A DNA stretch of 64,000 nucleotides, taken from Prototheca cutis. Taxonomy: Eukaryota > Chlorophyta > Trebouxiophyceae > Chlorellales > Chlorellaceae. A model generated the notes under the pieces. The model made no database searches, was not told the DNA's origin, and saw only the letters and a program-made list of their open reading frames with translations. Of this stretch, positions 33,943 to 45,363 are shown piece after piece (positions within the stretch are counted from its first letter, which is position 1; each line of letters opens with the position of its first letter). The translations under genes were made by a program, and so were the position numbers. Where the stretch lies: assembly GCA_002897115.2 (NCBI GenBank), contig BCIH01000005.1, positions 974,683 to 1,038,682 of the forward strand, given 5' to 3'.

Positions 33943-34622
33943 CACTCGGGGCCCGATCAACGCTACCCCTGCCTGGCAGCCGCACCCTTAACCACCCGCA
34001 CCCAGATGGGCTGCGCCGTTCAGGGGAGGGCCCAGGCGAGACCCAGAACAAAAGGGTTTGCAGTGTTTCGGTTGGTGCACTGCAGCCACACGGACATGAA
34101 TGCTCCTGCTGGGCAAGGGCACGATAGGGCCGGAACCCAACACCGGCAGCAGTCGGCTGTGTCGAAACACCGGCCCGACCGGCACGCTCGCGGGGAGTCT
34201 TCCCGACATTTGTCAGATGTGCTCAGTAATTCAAAAAGAGCAACGTCTATGCTTCCAGCCATCTGTAATGTCGAGATGTCGAGCTGAAGGTTTGCCGGGT
34301 GTCGAAGCGTATGTCTGGTCGTCCGTCGGTGCAGGATGGTTGCCGGCCCTCCTTTGGGAGGTCTCGGTGGGCCGCCTTCTGGGCCACTCATAACCGGCAC
34401 AGGTCTGGTTCTGTCAGTGTCCTGCCCGCACAGCACTGACTCGGCACTGTTTGAAGAGTTTCTAACACATTCCAGCAAAATTTTCAAGGGCATTGCATGC
34501 AAGTAGGGAAGAAATGGACAGAGGTTGCCGGTTGTCTCGTGGATCCAGGCGGCTGCAGGGCTTTCAACCCCGGGGCAAACAGTGGAACAAGTACACGCTG
34601 GAATGCTGCGGGAGATGCAATT
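33943..34622. other. Upstream region of GWD and 3' region of MGDG synthase
   Basis: About 680 bp without a supported gene; it should contain the GWD promoter and the 3' UTR of MGDG synthase, both on the minus strand. Confidence 0.5.
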
Positions 34623-37439
34623 TCATGGCACAACCATCTCCGACAGGCTTCCGACAATGTTGAACAGCGCTCGTGGCTGGCCCAGCGCCTTGCAACGAAC
34701 CGCCATCGCTTCGAGCTGGTCAGACTCGACGGTGAGCCATCGCCGNACAGTGTCGGCCACAGCCCTAGGTTTGCGCTCAAAAACACCCACCTGCATGCAT
34801 GCGGGGGTGGTTTGGGGTGGGGTGCGGGCAGGTCAGTACTCCGGGGAGGGGAATTGTTGCTGGTTGGGCACAGCACCTTTGCAAGGAAAGCAAGCGGGCG
34901 CACCCACTTCCCCGCCCCGTCAAAAGCGCTCTACAGCCACGAGCTACCCGCCTTGTTGTCCACGACATAGGGCACATTGGCCTCCTCCTGGCAGGGGATG
35001 TAGGCATTGAGGATCATGGGCAGCCCGCAGATGAGGGCCTCGCTGATCGTCCCCGGGCCCGCCTTGGTGATCATGACATCGCTCGCAAACATGTACTCGG
35101 GCATGTTGTTCACAAAGCCCTTGATCTGCGGCCTCACATTCGGTGGATAGTCCCTGAAGGTGTACGGGGCAGGGTGCTAAAATTTGGGTGGCGGTGCGTT
35201 GATAAATGGCAAGCACAGCGCCTTTGCAGACGGGGGAGCATTGCAGGCGACCCCAGAGCTGGTGCAGCATGACTGTGTGAACGCAAGCCCCCCGCCCACA
35301 TACCCACCAACACCAAAAACTCACCGGTTTTCCAAGCGTTGCATCAGCTTCTTGTTGCGCCCGCACACGACAACCAACTGAAAATCGCAGTCCGTGACCT
35401 AGCAGGGTTGCGGTGCAGCAGGAGGTGAGCAATGGGGCATCACTGACACGGCAGGATGCCTCCTGCGAGCTGCTCTCTTTGCATGCACACAAAGCAGAAC
35501 ACGCCTGCGCACCATGCGTAGCGCATCCACGGTCTTCTCGACGGGGCCCATGCCCTCCCCACCGCCGACGAGGAGCACGACAGGGATGTCCGGCTCCAAA
35601 CCCAACCTCGGTCGGAGGACGTGCTTTTCGGGGTACCTCCGTGAGAAGGCCGGCCGGATGGGAAGCCCATAGAGACGGATCTGCTCCTCCTGCGCCAGCC
35701 CATGGCCAGAGAGGGGAAGGGGTGTTGTGTGCAGATCTTGCCGCTGTGTCGACCAGTCCGCATCCACATGCATGAACGGCGGTGCTGCAGCATCCATGCA
35801 TTGCCACAGGTGCTCCATGCACTGCTACAGGTGCGCGACACACCAGTCCCGCGGGGGTCCGCACACTCTCATTCCAGCCGTCTGGGGTACCAACTCCCAG
35901 TCCAACTCACCTTGAGGCCCATCTTGAGTGCTTGCTGCTTGCTCGCCTCTGTGGCCACAAAGCAGCGGTCCACGCGGTGATAGTACCAGGTGTTGTGGCA
36001 CCGGGTCAGGTCTGTCACCACCGTGGCAAAACGGACTGCNTTTTGCAGCCCGTTTCTAATGCGCTGGCGCAGCACACGCAGTGGCACGATCTGCAGGCAT
36101 GGGGCAAGACGAGCANGTACAAGTGGCTTTGAGGGCGGGAAGTGGGCATGGTTGGAGGACGAGAAATACGCATGGCTGGTAGACACATCACGCTTGCTGA
36201 AGACGCCGTGAACATGGGCGAATGTCGTGCTGCGAGTCAGTCCGGGCTCTTAGCACCCAGGCCCACCAATCCCATTGATGTCCACATCAGATGCACGTCG
36301 CCTTCAGCANCAACCCCTCCTCCANCCCCAACTCCCCAGTCAGCCAAAANCCAACCAGCACCTGCATCAGCGGGTGTACAGACACCACCAGATCGGGCTT
36401 GACTTCGTCGTAGGCGCGGGACACCTGATGTCCCACAAATGCCGCAGTGGCTGTGGCGACGGGCACGTGGACAAACCGCGGCTGTGTGGCCAGGAATCCC
36501 AGCTTCCAGAGGATGGGGTACTTGACCATGAAGGAGTAGGCCTTGGGCATCTGGCTACAGGGCCAGGGCGTGTAGTGCGTCCAGATGTCCAGAATGTCGA
36601 CCTGGGCACAGGGCGTGGCGGCCGGGCGTGGGGGTCACGTGGCGCTGGCGGGCATCAGGCGCAGCACCTCTGAGCTGGGCCCAGCCACCATAATCCGCTG
36701 AGCGACTGCAGCAGCTCCGCACCAGAAAGCCATCCCATGGAGACACAAACAATTAAACGCATGCGACCTAACTCGCACCCACCTTGTACTTGTCACCAAA
36801 CATCTCCTTGAATCCGGCCTGCAGCGCCTGCGCACTTGCGCGGTGTCCACCGCCCGTGTCCGACATCAGGATCAGAATGTTCTGCTGCGTGGTGTCCGCC
36901 GGGGCCTCCTTTGGCGGGGGCGCCCCACCCAACGGCCAGAGCCGCGGTGCTTCGATGAGGAACAGCCCGGTGTACTGCAAGCAGAAGTGACGTTGGGGTT
37001 GTGCGTCACAGGACCCGTGTCATTCAAGCAACACAGTGTGTGGACTTCCAGGTTCTACAACCACGCAGCAGCCGGCCCATGTGGCACAAAGCCAAGGTGC
37101 AAGCCCACACCGCACCATGAAGCCATTGCCGTCATTGCCACCCGCCTCCAACTTGGGCACATGGAGCTTGCGCCAGTTTTGAATGCCACCATCACCCTGT
37201 GCCCGCCATTCAGACTTCGTCGGCCGCAGGGACCCATGGGGCGGGCCAGGCCTGGCAGTGCCTCCCTGGGTTCCCTGCTGGGGCCTTGAGAGGCCCTCCG
37301 GGAGTCGAAAGGGCCAGCCAGGGAGTGATGGCCAGGAAGCTCCCTTTTGGAATTGCGACTGAATAGCACTGAACGTCGTGCTGGCTGCAAGACTGCACTC
37401 GAGGATTCGTCTCTTGGATGGCTCGGATCGAGGCTCCAT
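34623..37439 (-). CDS. MGD1: Monogalactosyldiacylglycerol (MGDG) synthase
   Basis: A GT28-family galactosyltransferase that makes the main thylakoid galactolipid from diacylglycerol and UDP-galactose at the chloroplast envelope. Exons 37439-37116 (transit peptide, then [14 protein letters not shown]), 36974-36783 ([19 protein letters not shown]), 36601-36362 ([23 protein letters not shown]), 36090-35911 ([16 protein letters not shown]), 35689-35513 ([25 protein letters not shown]), 35398-35325 ([15 protein letters not shown]), 35153-34948 ([33 protein letters not shown]) and about 34790-34623 ([20 protein letters not shown]). These are the signature blocks of plant MGD in order. The last junction is off by one base between the only good GT donor (34947) and the CAG acceptor at 34791. 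Ns at 36040 and 34746 lie in exons. Confidence 0.95.
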
Positions 37440-37781
37440 TTGCTTCAAACCAGCAACGCACTCTCGCCCGGCACTGGCATTTTGCCCATCCCTTTCACAT
37501 GGTTAACATTGACAACCAAGATTGCGAGGATTCTAAAAGAGTCGAAAGTTAACGTTTCACCGCACGAGGTGGTGGGTTCTGGCACTTTGCATGAGCTGCA
37601 AGGTTCTGTCGAGTGGATCGGTCCACTCCCGCAGCAGTGCCGGGACCTGGACTTTAAAAAATTGGAGGTGGTTTCAGCGGGTCCCATCACTCAGACGGCC
37701 AGCAAAGCATCCATTCCGTCCAATCGCTTCGCTGATGTTACACAATGGAGCAGCACAGGCAGTTGTTTCGCCGAGAATACG
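37440..37781. other. Intergenic between MGDG synthase and the Mut-7-like gene
   Basis: A 340-bp tandem spacer (both genes minus strand), presumably the MGDG synthase promoter plus the 3' UTR of the next gene. Nothing else is seen. Confidence 0.5.
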
Positions 37782-39651
37782 TCAATCTGTGCGTATGCCC
37801 AGCCGCTCCGTCAGCGTGGTCAGCCGGCTGATTGCCAGGGAATACTGCGAGCCCTGCCAGTACACAGACTCACAGCGACTGCAGACCCAAAACTCTTGGC
37901 GTGAGAGCTTCACACCCTCTGGCACGCCACTCGTAACCTTCAATTCCGCCGCACTCAGTGCCCGGGGAATGAACTCGCCATTGCACTTGCAGCACCTGCG
38001 CATGCGGGCCGGGGCTGCAGGGTGGGCGCCGCACGCCATCGTGCCTGTTGCTGGAACCAGCAGCCGTCATGCACCATGAAACGAGCCCACACAGCACACA
38101 CACCTGGACAGCAGCGAGTCCTTGGGCACGTTGAGCTTGAATGTCGTCGCGATTTCTTCCACCTGGGCGGCACGGGTGTTGGCCCTTACCCAGTACAGGT
38201 CATCCGTGAACCGGGCCAGTGCCAGCGCAACGTCCCTCGTCAGCAGGATCCTTCCCTCATCCTCAGACAGTTGCACCATTTTCCTGAGGTGGAAGCATCA
38301 CGGTTGAGCTGGTGTATGTGGGTGGGACTTGAGGGCCAGGACCCCAGAAAATTCTCGCAGCATGCTTCCACGCACCGAACGAGGGAACCTCGCTGCCTGG
38401 ATCCCACGGTGGGCATGGCCTCCGCGTCAAAGCCGATGAGGCGGAGCTGGCGAGCCAGGCCCTGAAGCATGACATCGCACACAAATCGCGGCGGCCACGA
38501 TTGCGGGCTGGGCACGGGCAGCCCCGCTGCACGCCCCTCTGCGCCTGCAAGCCGACGCGGTGGAGGACGTGCGCTCACACGAACTCCAGCTGTTTGTTGC
38601 TGCGAAGAGTTTGCAGGTGAAGGACGCAAGGCGCACGATGTAAACACGGGCACAAGCCAGGGCCGTGCACCACGCACCTGACCGCTCCGCTTTCCTGTGC
38701 AGAGCTGCCCGTTTGGGCGCCAACGCCACCTCCCACGACGGCCCCGGCCAGCTCTCGATGATTCGGTGCAGAACTTCGGCGTCCGGCTGACGACTCCCAG
38801 GCTTGTCATTTGTGGATCCACCCACCACCTCACCACAGGCCCCACTGGCCTGCACGCTGCCTATCATCTCGCTGAGCACACACAGCAGGCAGGCGGCGTC
38901 CGCGGCGGCATACCGGATCTGCTCTCGTGTGAGCGGCCGGGCTGCCCAGGCACTGCACTGCATGCTCTTGTCCAGCGGCGCTGACAAGTAAGCCGAGACC
39001 ATTGCCGACAGGCCGGACTCTGGGACGCAGGGGACAGCGGCGGGCTCGGTGGCCTTGAGCCACCGCTGTGTATGCCGCAGGTCCATGAGCCGGCCCAGGG
39101 GCAGGCTCGCAGGGTCCAGCTGCAGGCTCCGCAAATCACCCCGCAGTCCGAAACCGATGAGAAGAGCTTTCTGAGATGCTATGACCTGCTTCACCAGGGA
39201 CCGTACCATCTGAAACGGCAGGGCGATGGCATCCTGCGTGCGTGGCACGTACGTGGTCGCCGTGAGTACAAGATGCGCACGGAACAACAGCCGACACTCA
39301 TGGCACTTCATTGAGCCTCTCCGTTTACGCGCTCACCAGCAGGTACACCCGCAGGCTGTCCTCTCCAGACCAGGCCGCGAGCTGCACCAGGGTGGCCTGT
39401 GGGTTCTTGGAGCCAGGCTCCCATTCTGCGTCAAGGCCTACCACTGTCGCCTCAACAAGCTCGTCCCTGCAGGCGCATAGGGCTCCATGCATCACCCTCT
39501 CCAACAGAATAGTATGTACATGTCATATTACACAAAAAGAATTCTCACACCTGGCCTTGGCGAGCTCTTCCTCTGTGGTCACGAGACCAATCTGGGTACC
39601 AGCCGGGAGTGACCAGAACTGGTTCCCATCCTTGCGTCCTTCACTCATCAT
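37782..39651 (-). CDS. 3'-5' exonuclease with Mut7-C domain (Mut-7/EXD3-like)
   Basis: It combines a DEDD 3'-5' exonuclease with a Mut7-C PIN-like domain, as in C. elegans MUT-7 and human EXD3, linked to small-RNA end trimming. Exons 39651-39551 (MMSEGRKDGNQFWSLPAGTQ), 39466-39337, 39233-38678, 38599-38579, 38544-38376, 38283-38104, 37995-37782 join in phase to 456 residues. The first catalytic acids are in ATVVGLDAEWEPG; a later block LIGFGLRGDLRSLQLDP and LTREQIRYAAADAACLLCVL complete the nuclease. Mut7-C is FVCDVMLQGLARQLRLIGFD, EGRILLTRDVAL, and a zinc-like end RCCKCNGEFIPR, FWVCSRCESVYWQGS. Exon 4 is only 21 nt, needed to keep phase. The spacer to NAA40 is just 105 bp. Confidence 0.92.
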
Positions 39652-39756
39652 CGACCATGCTTGGGCGGTGTCGCAATTCCATCCTCTAAGCTTTTGCTAC
39701 GCAATAAAATCATTACAAATTATATAAGCTCCTGAGAACGTTCGTATGGTCTGCTT

Positions 39757-41073
39757 TCAGGGGCTCGCCTCGGAACGAGCTCGGGGATTCGATTTTGTCA
39801 GGATGTCGTACCTGCTTGGGTGTGGGGGGGAGACCAGGGTCACCCTTCAAGCCAACTCCCCGGCATCGGGCCGAGGTCCCCTAACGCCACATGCGCAAGG
39901 ACACCATGCACATCCAGACTCACCCGCAAGAAGAATCCAATGTCAGTGCTGTGGGGCTATCTGGGCTCAATTGAAAGCCCAGTTTCTTATACCATTCCCG
40001 CGCAACAGTGTTGGTGTGCATGACTGTGAGCTTGACCTCGTACAGGCCATTCTGCCATGCGAACAGCTCTATGAGACGAAGCAAATGTCGCCCGAGACCT
40101 TTGCCCTGCAGGGAAAGCACGAGGTTCGCACGCCACTGGTGGTCACGACGTGCAGCCGACTATTCTATGTGCGTCTTGACACTGCCTGACGCCCCCATGT
40201 TCACCTCACCTGAACAGCAGGTTCGAGCTGGATCTCGTAGAGATACAGGATGGGCTTCCCTTCCTCCTTCTCAAACCGTATATGTGCAAAGCCGACCTGC
40301 ACATGCCGGGAAGAAAGGGGGCATGGCGCAACCATCAGTCACCGAGAGCAAGACGCCAGTGGCTGAATCGACGTGGCTCAATGCCTCTGTCCTGCGTACC
40401 GGAGCGCAGGCACTGTTGTTCGCACTGTTCTCGCGCTCTTCATTCTCCTCGTCCCTCGCTGCTGTGCAGATGAGAAACCTTGCAGCCGAGTCTGACAGCT
40501 CCCGGCGCTTGGACCGTTCGGACCATCCCCAGTCAGGGCAGGCATCATAGTGCTCCTGCAAAGTACCACCAGTGTGCAGTGATGCTGGCCTCAGGCTTAA
40601 CCCTCGTAGGACCTAGCCCCATCAGGCCTGCTATGCCCTGCTGCTTGCCTTCATGTGGGTTCGGGTGATGCCCATCATCCATTGAGACTCCTGCTTGCTC
40701 AGATCATCTGATGTGCAGTACTTGATGGCAACCTTGGAGTCGGCGGCAGGCTCATATCGCATGAATGCAGCGTACCTATCAAACGCATGCTCGTCCTGCG
40801 GGCAGTGACAGTGGCGTGCGATGCTGTGCGATTATTGCACGCACATTTGCACAGCTATCAGGGAANCATGCCACAGCGGAGCAGATGGCTGGGTTCCAGG
40901 GGCTGCACCACCTCGAGCCTACCTTGGAAAGTCTGACACACAGCTGATCTGCCTCTGTCAGCATATGCTTCTGCACCACAATTGTTGTTTTACCACGCCG
41001 TCAGGCGAGATCACAAAGCATNNACGGTGGTAACGTTTCACAGGCCAGAGGGGGGGGTTACCTGTTTCGTCAT
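39757..41073 (-). CDS. NAA40: N-alpha-acetyltransferase 40 (NatD)
   Basis: NatD acetylates the N-terminal Ser of histones H4 and H2A. Seven exons (41073-41062, 40970-40923, 40795-40649, 40555-40400, 40296-40210, 40105-39924, 39811-39757) join in phase to 228 residues, close to human NAA40. The order of blocks matches: MLTEADQLCVRLSK, SQWMMGITRTHMK, then EHYDACPDWGWSERSKRREL, VGFAHIRFEKEEGKPILYLY with EIQLEP, the acetyl-CoA loop GKGLGRHLLRLIE, KLTVMHTNTVAREWYKKLGF, and YDILTK at the end. Exon 1 is only 12 nt (MTKQ). Intron 3 has a GC donor (AAG|GCAAGC at 40648). The gene is divergent from the HIT gene over 360 bp. Confidence 0.95.
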
Positions 41074-41433
41074 TGCAGCTGGTGATAGTCAGGAGGGCTT
41101 CCGGGAAAAGCCAACCCCCCGTGGTAGCCTTTGGCCCGCAATGCGCGCTCGATCGTCAAGCTTCAGACAGATGAATATTCCATCTCGTGAGACCCCGATT
41201 TCACTGCAGGCCAGCAGATATATCTCGCGGGCCAGGTGCACATTTCAAAAATCCCGGCGTCGGCAAGGCACCAACTGGGCATCGCATGGAGGTCGACGAG
41301 ATCCATGCAATTGAGGTCATCGAGCGACCTCCGCTTCTTTCAATAACAAGCGTGCAATATTATCCTGCTACTCGGTGCTTTGTTGATATCCTGAAATTGC
41401 AAGACCGTAAGAGATCAGCTTGCACGCGTCAGC
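41074..41433. promoter_or_regulatory. Divergent promoter between NAA40 and the HIT gene
   Basis: A 360-bp spacer separates the two start codons. No coding frame is supported. Promoter role is inferred from position only. Confidence 0.5.
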
Positions 41434-42296
41434 ATGGACAGAGCATTGCCACTGGTGNTGTCAGCTCTGGCAGGCTTTGCACTGGCCAAGGTCGCTGGCA
41501 GAAAGGGTGCTCCTGACGAGAGAGCAAGAGCGCTTGCAAGGATAAACCCGGACTTTCAACCATGGCCAGAGCTGCAGGAGGGCAAACTGGAGGTGTGCGC
41601 AACCTTGCAGACCGCTTTGTCCCGCTCGTAATGTGGCGACCGTCCAGTCACATGGAGATGTGGCGGACTACAAACAAGCAATGCGCTTCCCGTGGGTCAT
41701 CCTTGCAGGTGTGTGACCTGGACCTGTGCCGCGTGTACTTCATGAGCGACGCCAACTACCCATGCTGGCTGGTGCTGGTGCCAAGGATTGACGGCATTGT
41801 TGAGATCACAGATCTCACGGAAGACGAGCAGAGGCTGCTCTGGGAAGAGGTCGCCAAGGTCACAAAGACAGTTCAGGTGGGGATAAGGTGTTCTTATCTG
41901 CCCATGCAGCATGCAACGACATGCAACACAAGATTCCTGGCTTGGCATCAGTAGGGTTGGGTCCCGTTGCCCCCGCCTGCAGACATCCTTCAAAGCGGAC
42001 AAGATGAACATCGCGTCTATCGGCAACGTGGTAAGCATGGCTAGCACGGAACCATCGTGCACAGGCAGAATCTAAGTATCGGTTGGAGAAACCTCGTTTA
42101 CTCCAGAGCTCACCAATCACCATTGTTCCTGCTCCAGGTCGCTCAGCTGCACGTCCACATCACGGCGCGACTCAAGATCGACCCGACCTGGCCCAGGCCG
42201 TGCTACGGTGGAGTCCCTCCGATCCCAATCAGCAAAGAGAATGCCATGCCTGTCATCAACGACCTCCAGCGGGCGCTGCTCGGGCCTTCTTCATGA
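41434..42296 (+). CDS. HIT-family nucleotide hydrolase/transferase
   Basis: A histidine-triad protein of the diadenosine-polyphosphate hydrolase branch. Exons 41434-41592, 41709-41876, 41983-42030 and 42138-42296 join in phase 0 to 177 residues. The fold is clear: LCRVYFMSDANYPCWLVLVP, EITDLTEDEQRLLWEEVAKV, KADKMNIASIGNVVAQLHVH and ITARLKIDPTWP. The triad reads QLHVHI, with Gln in place of the first His, as in several bacterial HIT proteins. A hydrophobic N-terminal segment (LPLVLSALAGFALAKVAG, N at 41459) could be a membrane anchor or part of a targeting peptide. It ends 71 bp from the SPT4 stop, tail to tail. Confidence 0.88.
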
Positions 42297-42367
42297 GGCC
42301 AGCACTGATGACCTCCAAGTCCAGTGTAACTGCGGCCAGCAAATGCTCCATGAAAGTCCGGCGATCC

Positions 42368-42832
42368 TCATTGATCCCGTTGCCACTTAATACCGTTGTC
42401 AGCGAGGATGTCTTCGATGTGCTGCGGGAGTTGTTGCGCGTCGACAGACAGGGCGTAGCAACCCGGCACATGCTTGCGATGGTGCAGCCACTTCGAAACC
42501 CAGCTGGTCTGGGGATCCACAATCGCCGTCAGTCCCTGCACAGCGCATGCACATAATCATCGCATGCTAAAGGATGACCAGGCAGGAACGATCGGCCGTG
42601 CACCTCAGGCAATGCAGCCCCTGGAACTCACATGAAAGTCCGTGGTGGTGGCGTCGTAGATCCGTTCGCGATCGCCCTCCATGCCCAGGAACGGGCAGTT
42701 CTGGCACCCCTCTTCATAAAACTGCTCAAATGTCTTCACTAGATGGCAAGGAACGCAGCATCGCAAGCTCTTTCCCCACTCAGTTGGGGCCGGGGCGACG
42801 AGCTCCGAAGCCTGGCCCGGCTGCTCCTCCAT
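42368..42832 (-). CDS. SPT4: Transcription elongation factor SPT4
   Basis: SPT4 pairs with SPT5 (DSIF) to keep RNA polymerase II processive. Exons 42832-42632 and 42535-42368 join in phase 0 to 122 residues, the normal size. The four-Cys zinc finger is LRCCVPCHLVKTFEQFYEEG with CQNC after it; then GDRERIYDATTTDFHG and the NGN-binding part SWVSKWLHHRKHVPGCYALS. The N-terminus is a short acidic extension (MEEQPGQASELVAPAPTEWG). It is divergent from the pseudouridine synthase across about 500 bp. Confidence 0.95.
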
Positions 42833-43335
42833 GCCCACTGCTACCCTCACAATATCAGTCACGTCCGGCGTCCATGCAAATATACACTGAAGTATGTCTG
42901 GAAGCACTCTTATCCTGCTTGTCTGCAAATGTATTGACCGCGGCTGCATGCAATGGAACCTATCCCCGAGTTGGCAGATCCAACTTGCATCCGGGATGGC
43001 GGACACGCACGCTTGGGTGGCTCAGCCGACAGTCCATTGACGGAACTCTAGAAAATTACTCCATCCCTGGAAATCAACTGCGTGAGAATCGGTTAAGATG
43101 GAGGTTATGTCTAAATAAGATTCAAAGAAGCGGCAGCTTTGCCGCCGCACGAAACTCAGCCGTCGAACCTCCGTCGCTGTGCAGGGAGCCGGTTGTGGGG
43201 GCCCCCGCCCAAGACCTGGAGTTGGAGCAGCGGACATTTGCTCTGAACGTCAGCCTCCGACGACGTGGCCATCTTGAAACGAAAGAGGCAATGTATCCCT
43301 TTTGCAGCAGCTTATCATAGCTGAGTGTGTGCAGC
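42833..43335. promoter_or_regulatory. Divergent promoter between SPT4 and pseudouridine synthase
   Basis: About 500 bp without a supported gene. Minus-strand frames here and at 43022-43418 overlap the first exon of the plus-strand gene and are treated as shadows. The exact 5' end of the plus gene is not certain. Confidence 0.4.
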
Positions 43336-45363
43336 ATGTGGGCCGTGATGAACGCTGCCCACACGGCGCCGCGCAACCTTCCATGCCACGGCCGTCGGCT
43401 GAGGTGGACAAGATACACTGTTCAGTGGCCCCTCCTCTCGCGGGTAGAAGCGTTACCTGCTGAAAAGGCACGTGCCAAATGGCATCACAGTGCCAGGACC
43501 GACCTTAGAGAGCAGCCGGGTCAACGCACTCTGAGTGACCAGAAGGACCAACGCGCTCTGTGGCTCTGTCCAGCATGCAAGCAGCCACACTGGAATCTGG
43601 CGAGGCTTACTGCCCATATTGCCAAATGCTGCCCTGATCTATGCAGAGAGCGGGTGAGTTGTCGCCCGCCTGGAGTTCGTTGCATTCCCCTTTCTGGCTT
43701 CCAGCATATATTCCCGCTGCTGGATTGCTTGGGAGCGCAGACATTTCGCCTGCGTTCATTGCTTGACAGCAGCGTCTAATGATCGGATAGTTCCGTTATT
43801 CAACACGCTCTTCCTCATTTCGCAGGACAAGTCTTTGAATCTGGCCACTGAAGAGTACCTGCAGATGCTCTCAGAACGAGAGAACACGTCGCGCCAGAAT
43901 TTGGTAAGAGAGAAGAATCCTGCAGGGCACGACGTTGCAATTCTTCCATTGTGATACAACGGAGCATTCTCTTTCATGGGCACGCAGTTGCAATTGATGT
44001 ACAAGCACTACCCAGACAAGAAGGTCACCGAGCAGGATGCTGCAAATCAAATGGACTTGCCACTCCACAGGTGCGAAGCGCATGTTTGGGCTGCATAGCT
44101 ATGCCATTCGTGGCTATTGTCCATGTTCTCAATCGGTCTTGCAAAAGCTACTCAGCAGCTCTCCTGTCATCCCAACTCATAGGATAACGCGGATGGCAAG
44201 AATGGCTAGGAAGAGCGTCCCCATTTTTGCCAACCACGCGCCAATCGATGTCTTGTATGAGGATGAAGACATCATTGCTGTCAATAAGCCGGCGGGCATT
44301 ACCAGCACGCCAGCGCACCGGCACATTGGGAACAGTGTTCTAAATCGATTGACAGGTACGTATGCAGCCCTGACATATTGACCAGGGCGGTTCCAGTGAA
44401 CACTCGTTGCACGCCGAATGGATTATCCTGATACAACTATTGACTTTCATATTCGCATGCATCTGCTGTAGCTCGTCTGGGCTTTGCGCCCCTCACGGTA
44501 CATCGCCTGGACATACAAACGAGTGGAGTAAACTTGTTTGCCAAAAACAAGACCGTTGTGAACCACTTGCAAGAGCAGTTCAGGTGAGAGGGCCCCGTAC
44601 TGACTGCAAGGCGCTTCATAAGACACCTTGGGCTGGGAGATGTGTGCTCTGCAACCAGCGAGACTGCCACACCGCACGAGCAGGCTGAAGACACTGGTCA
44701 AGGAATATGTTGCGATTATCTGTGGGAGACCACCCGAGGCGTTTATGGTCGATGCTCCAGTATCACGCCATTCTGAAAACAAGTGAGTTTGCGAGTGTCT
44801 TGTGGCATTCCATGGCTGCGGCCTGTGGTTAGGGCTTTGCTACTTAGCTCACCTACCAGCACCAACTGATGCAGATTCATGAGGGCAGTTGCAAGCGATG
44901 GGCAACAAGCTCTCACAAGATTTGCGCTGCTCGCATCCAGCAGCGTCGCGCCTTCTGAATGGGCGTGGTGTGAATACTTCAAAACTCATAGGTCAATTCC
45001 AAGGTCGGTTTGCAACGGTTTGGGAGATCAGGTGGATAAGAAATAACGTACCAAAAGCCCGCAACTTGCTCCTGCCACGTCCTTCGCAGAGAAATGAGCA
45101 TCGTCAAATGCATTCCGGAGACTGGGCGCACCCATCAAATTCGGTTGCATTTGGCGCACAGGGGCAACCCTATAATTGGAGACGACTTGTACGGGATATT
45201 GTGCCCTCAGATTGACAGACAGGCTCTCCACGCTCACACGTTGACTATTGTGCATCCTGCTACCTTGCAGCCTCTCAGCATCTCTGCCCCGCTGCCAGAA
45301 GATATGACGCAGCTGCTGTCTTTTGCTGGCCTAGAGTTCCCTTCATCTAGGTCAACTCTCTAG
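43336..45363 (+). CDS. RluA-type RNA pseudouridine synthase with N-terminal zinc-finger-like extension
   Basis: It isomerises uridine to pseudouridine in RNA. Exons: about 43336-43653, 43826-43903, 43988-44070, 44183-44355, 44472-44583, 44684-44782, 45090-45363, all in phase. The catalytic core has DVLYEDEDIIAVNKPAGITS, the active-site motif LTVHRLDIQTSGVNLFAKNK and the late block CIPETGRTHQIRLHLAHRGN, then GDDLYG. Exon 1 adds a Cys/His motif, WLCPACKQPHWNLARLTAHI followed by AKCCPDLC, which resembles a C2H2/CHHC finger and could bind RNA. The start is the first ATG of the open frame; no presequence is obvious. TGTAA, the usual green-algal poly(A) signal, occurs at 45392-45396, 29 nt after the stop. 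Confidence 0.88.

Noticed and set aside
43022..43418. Minus-strand frames near the start of the pseudouridine synthase
   Set aside because: They overlap its first exon and the SPT4 promoter, lack splice partners and family motifs.
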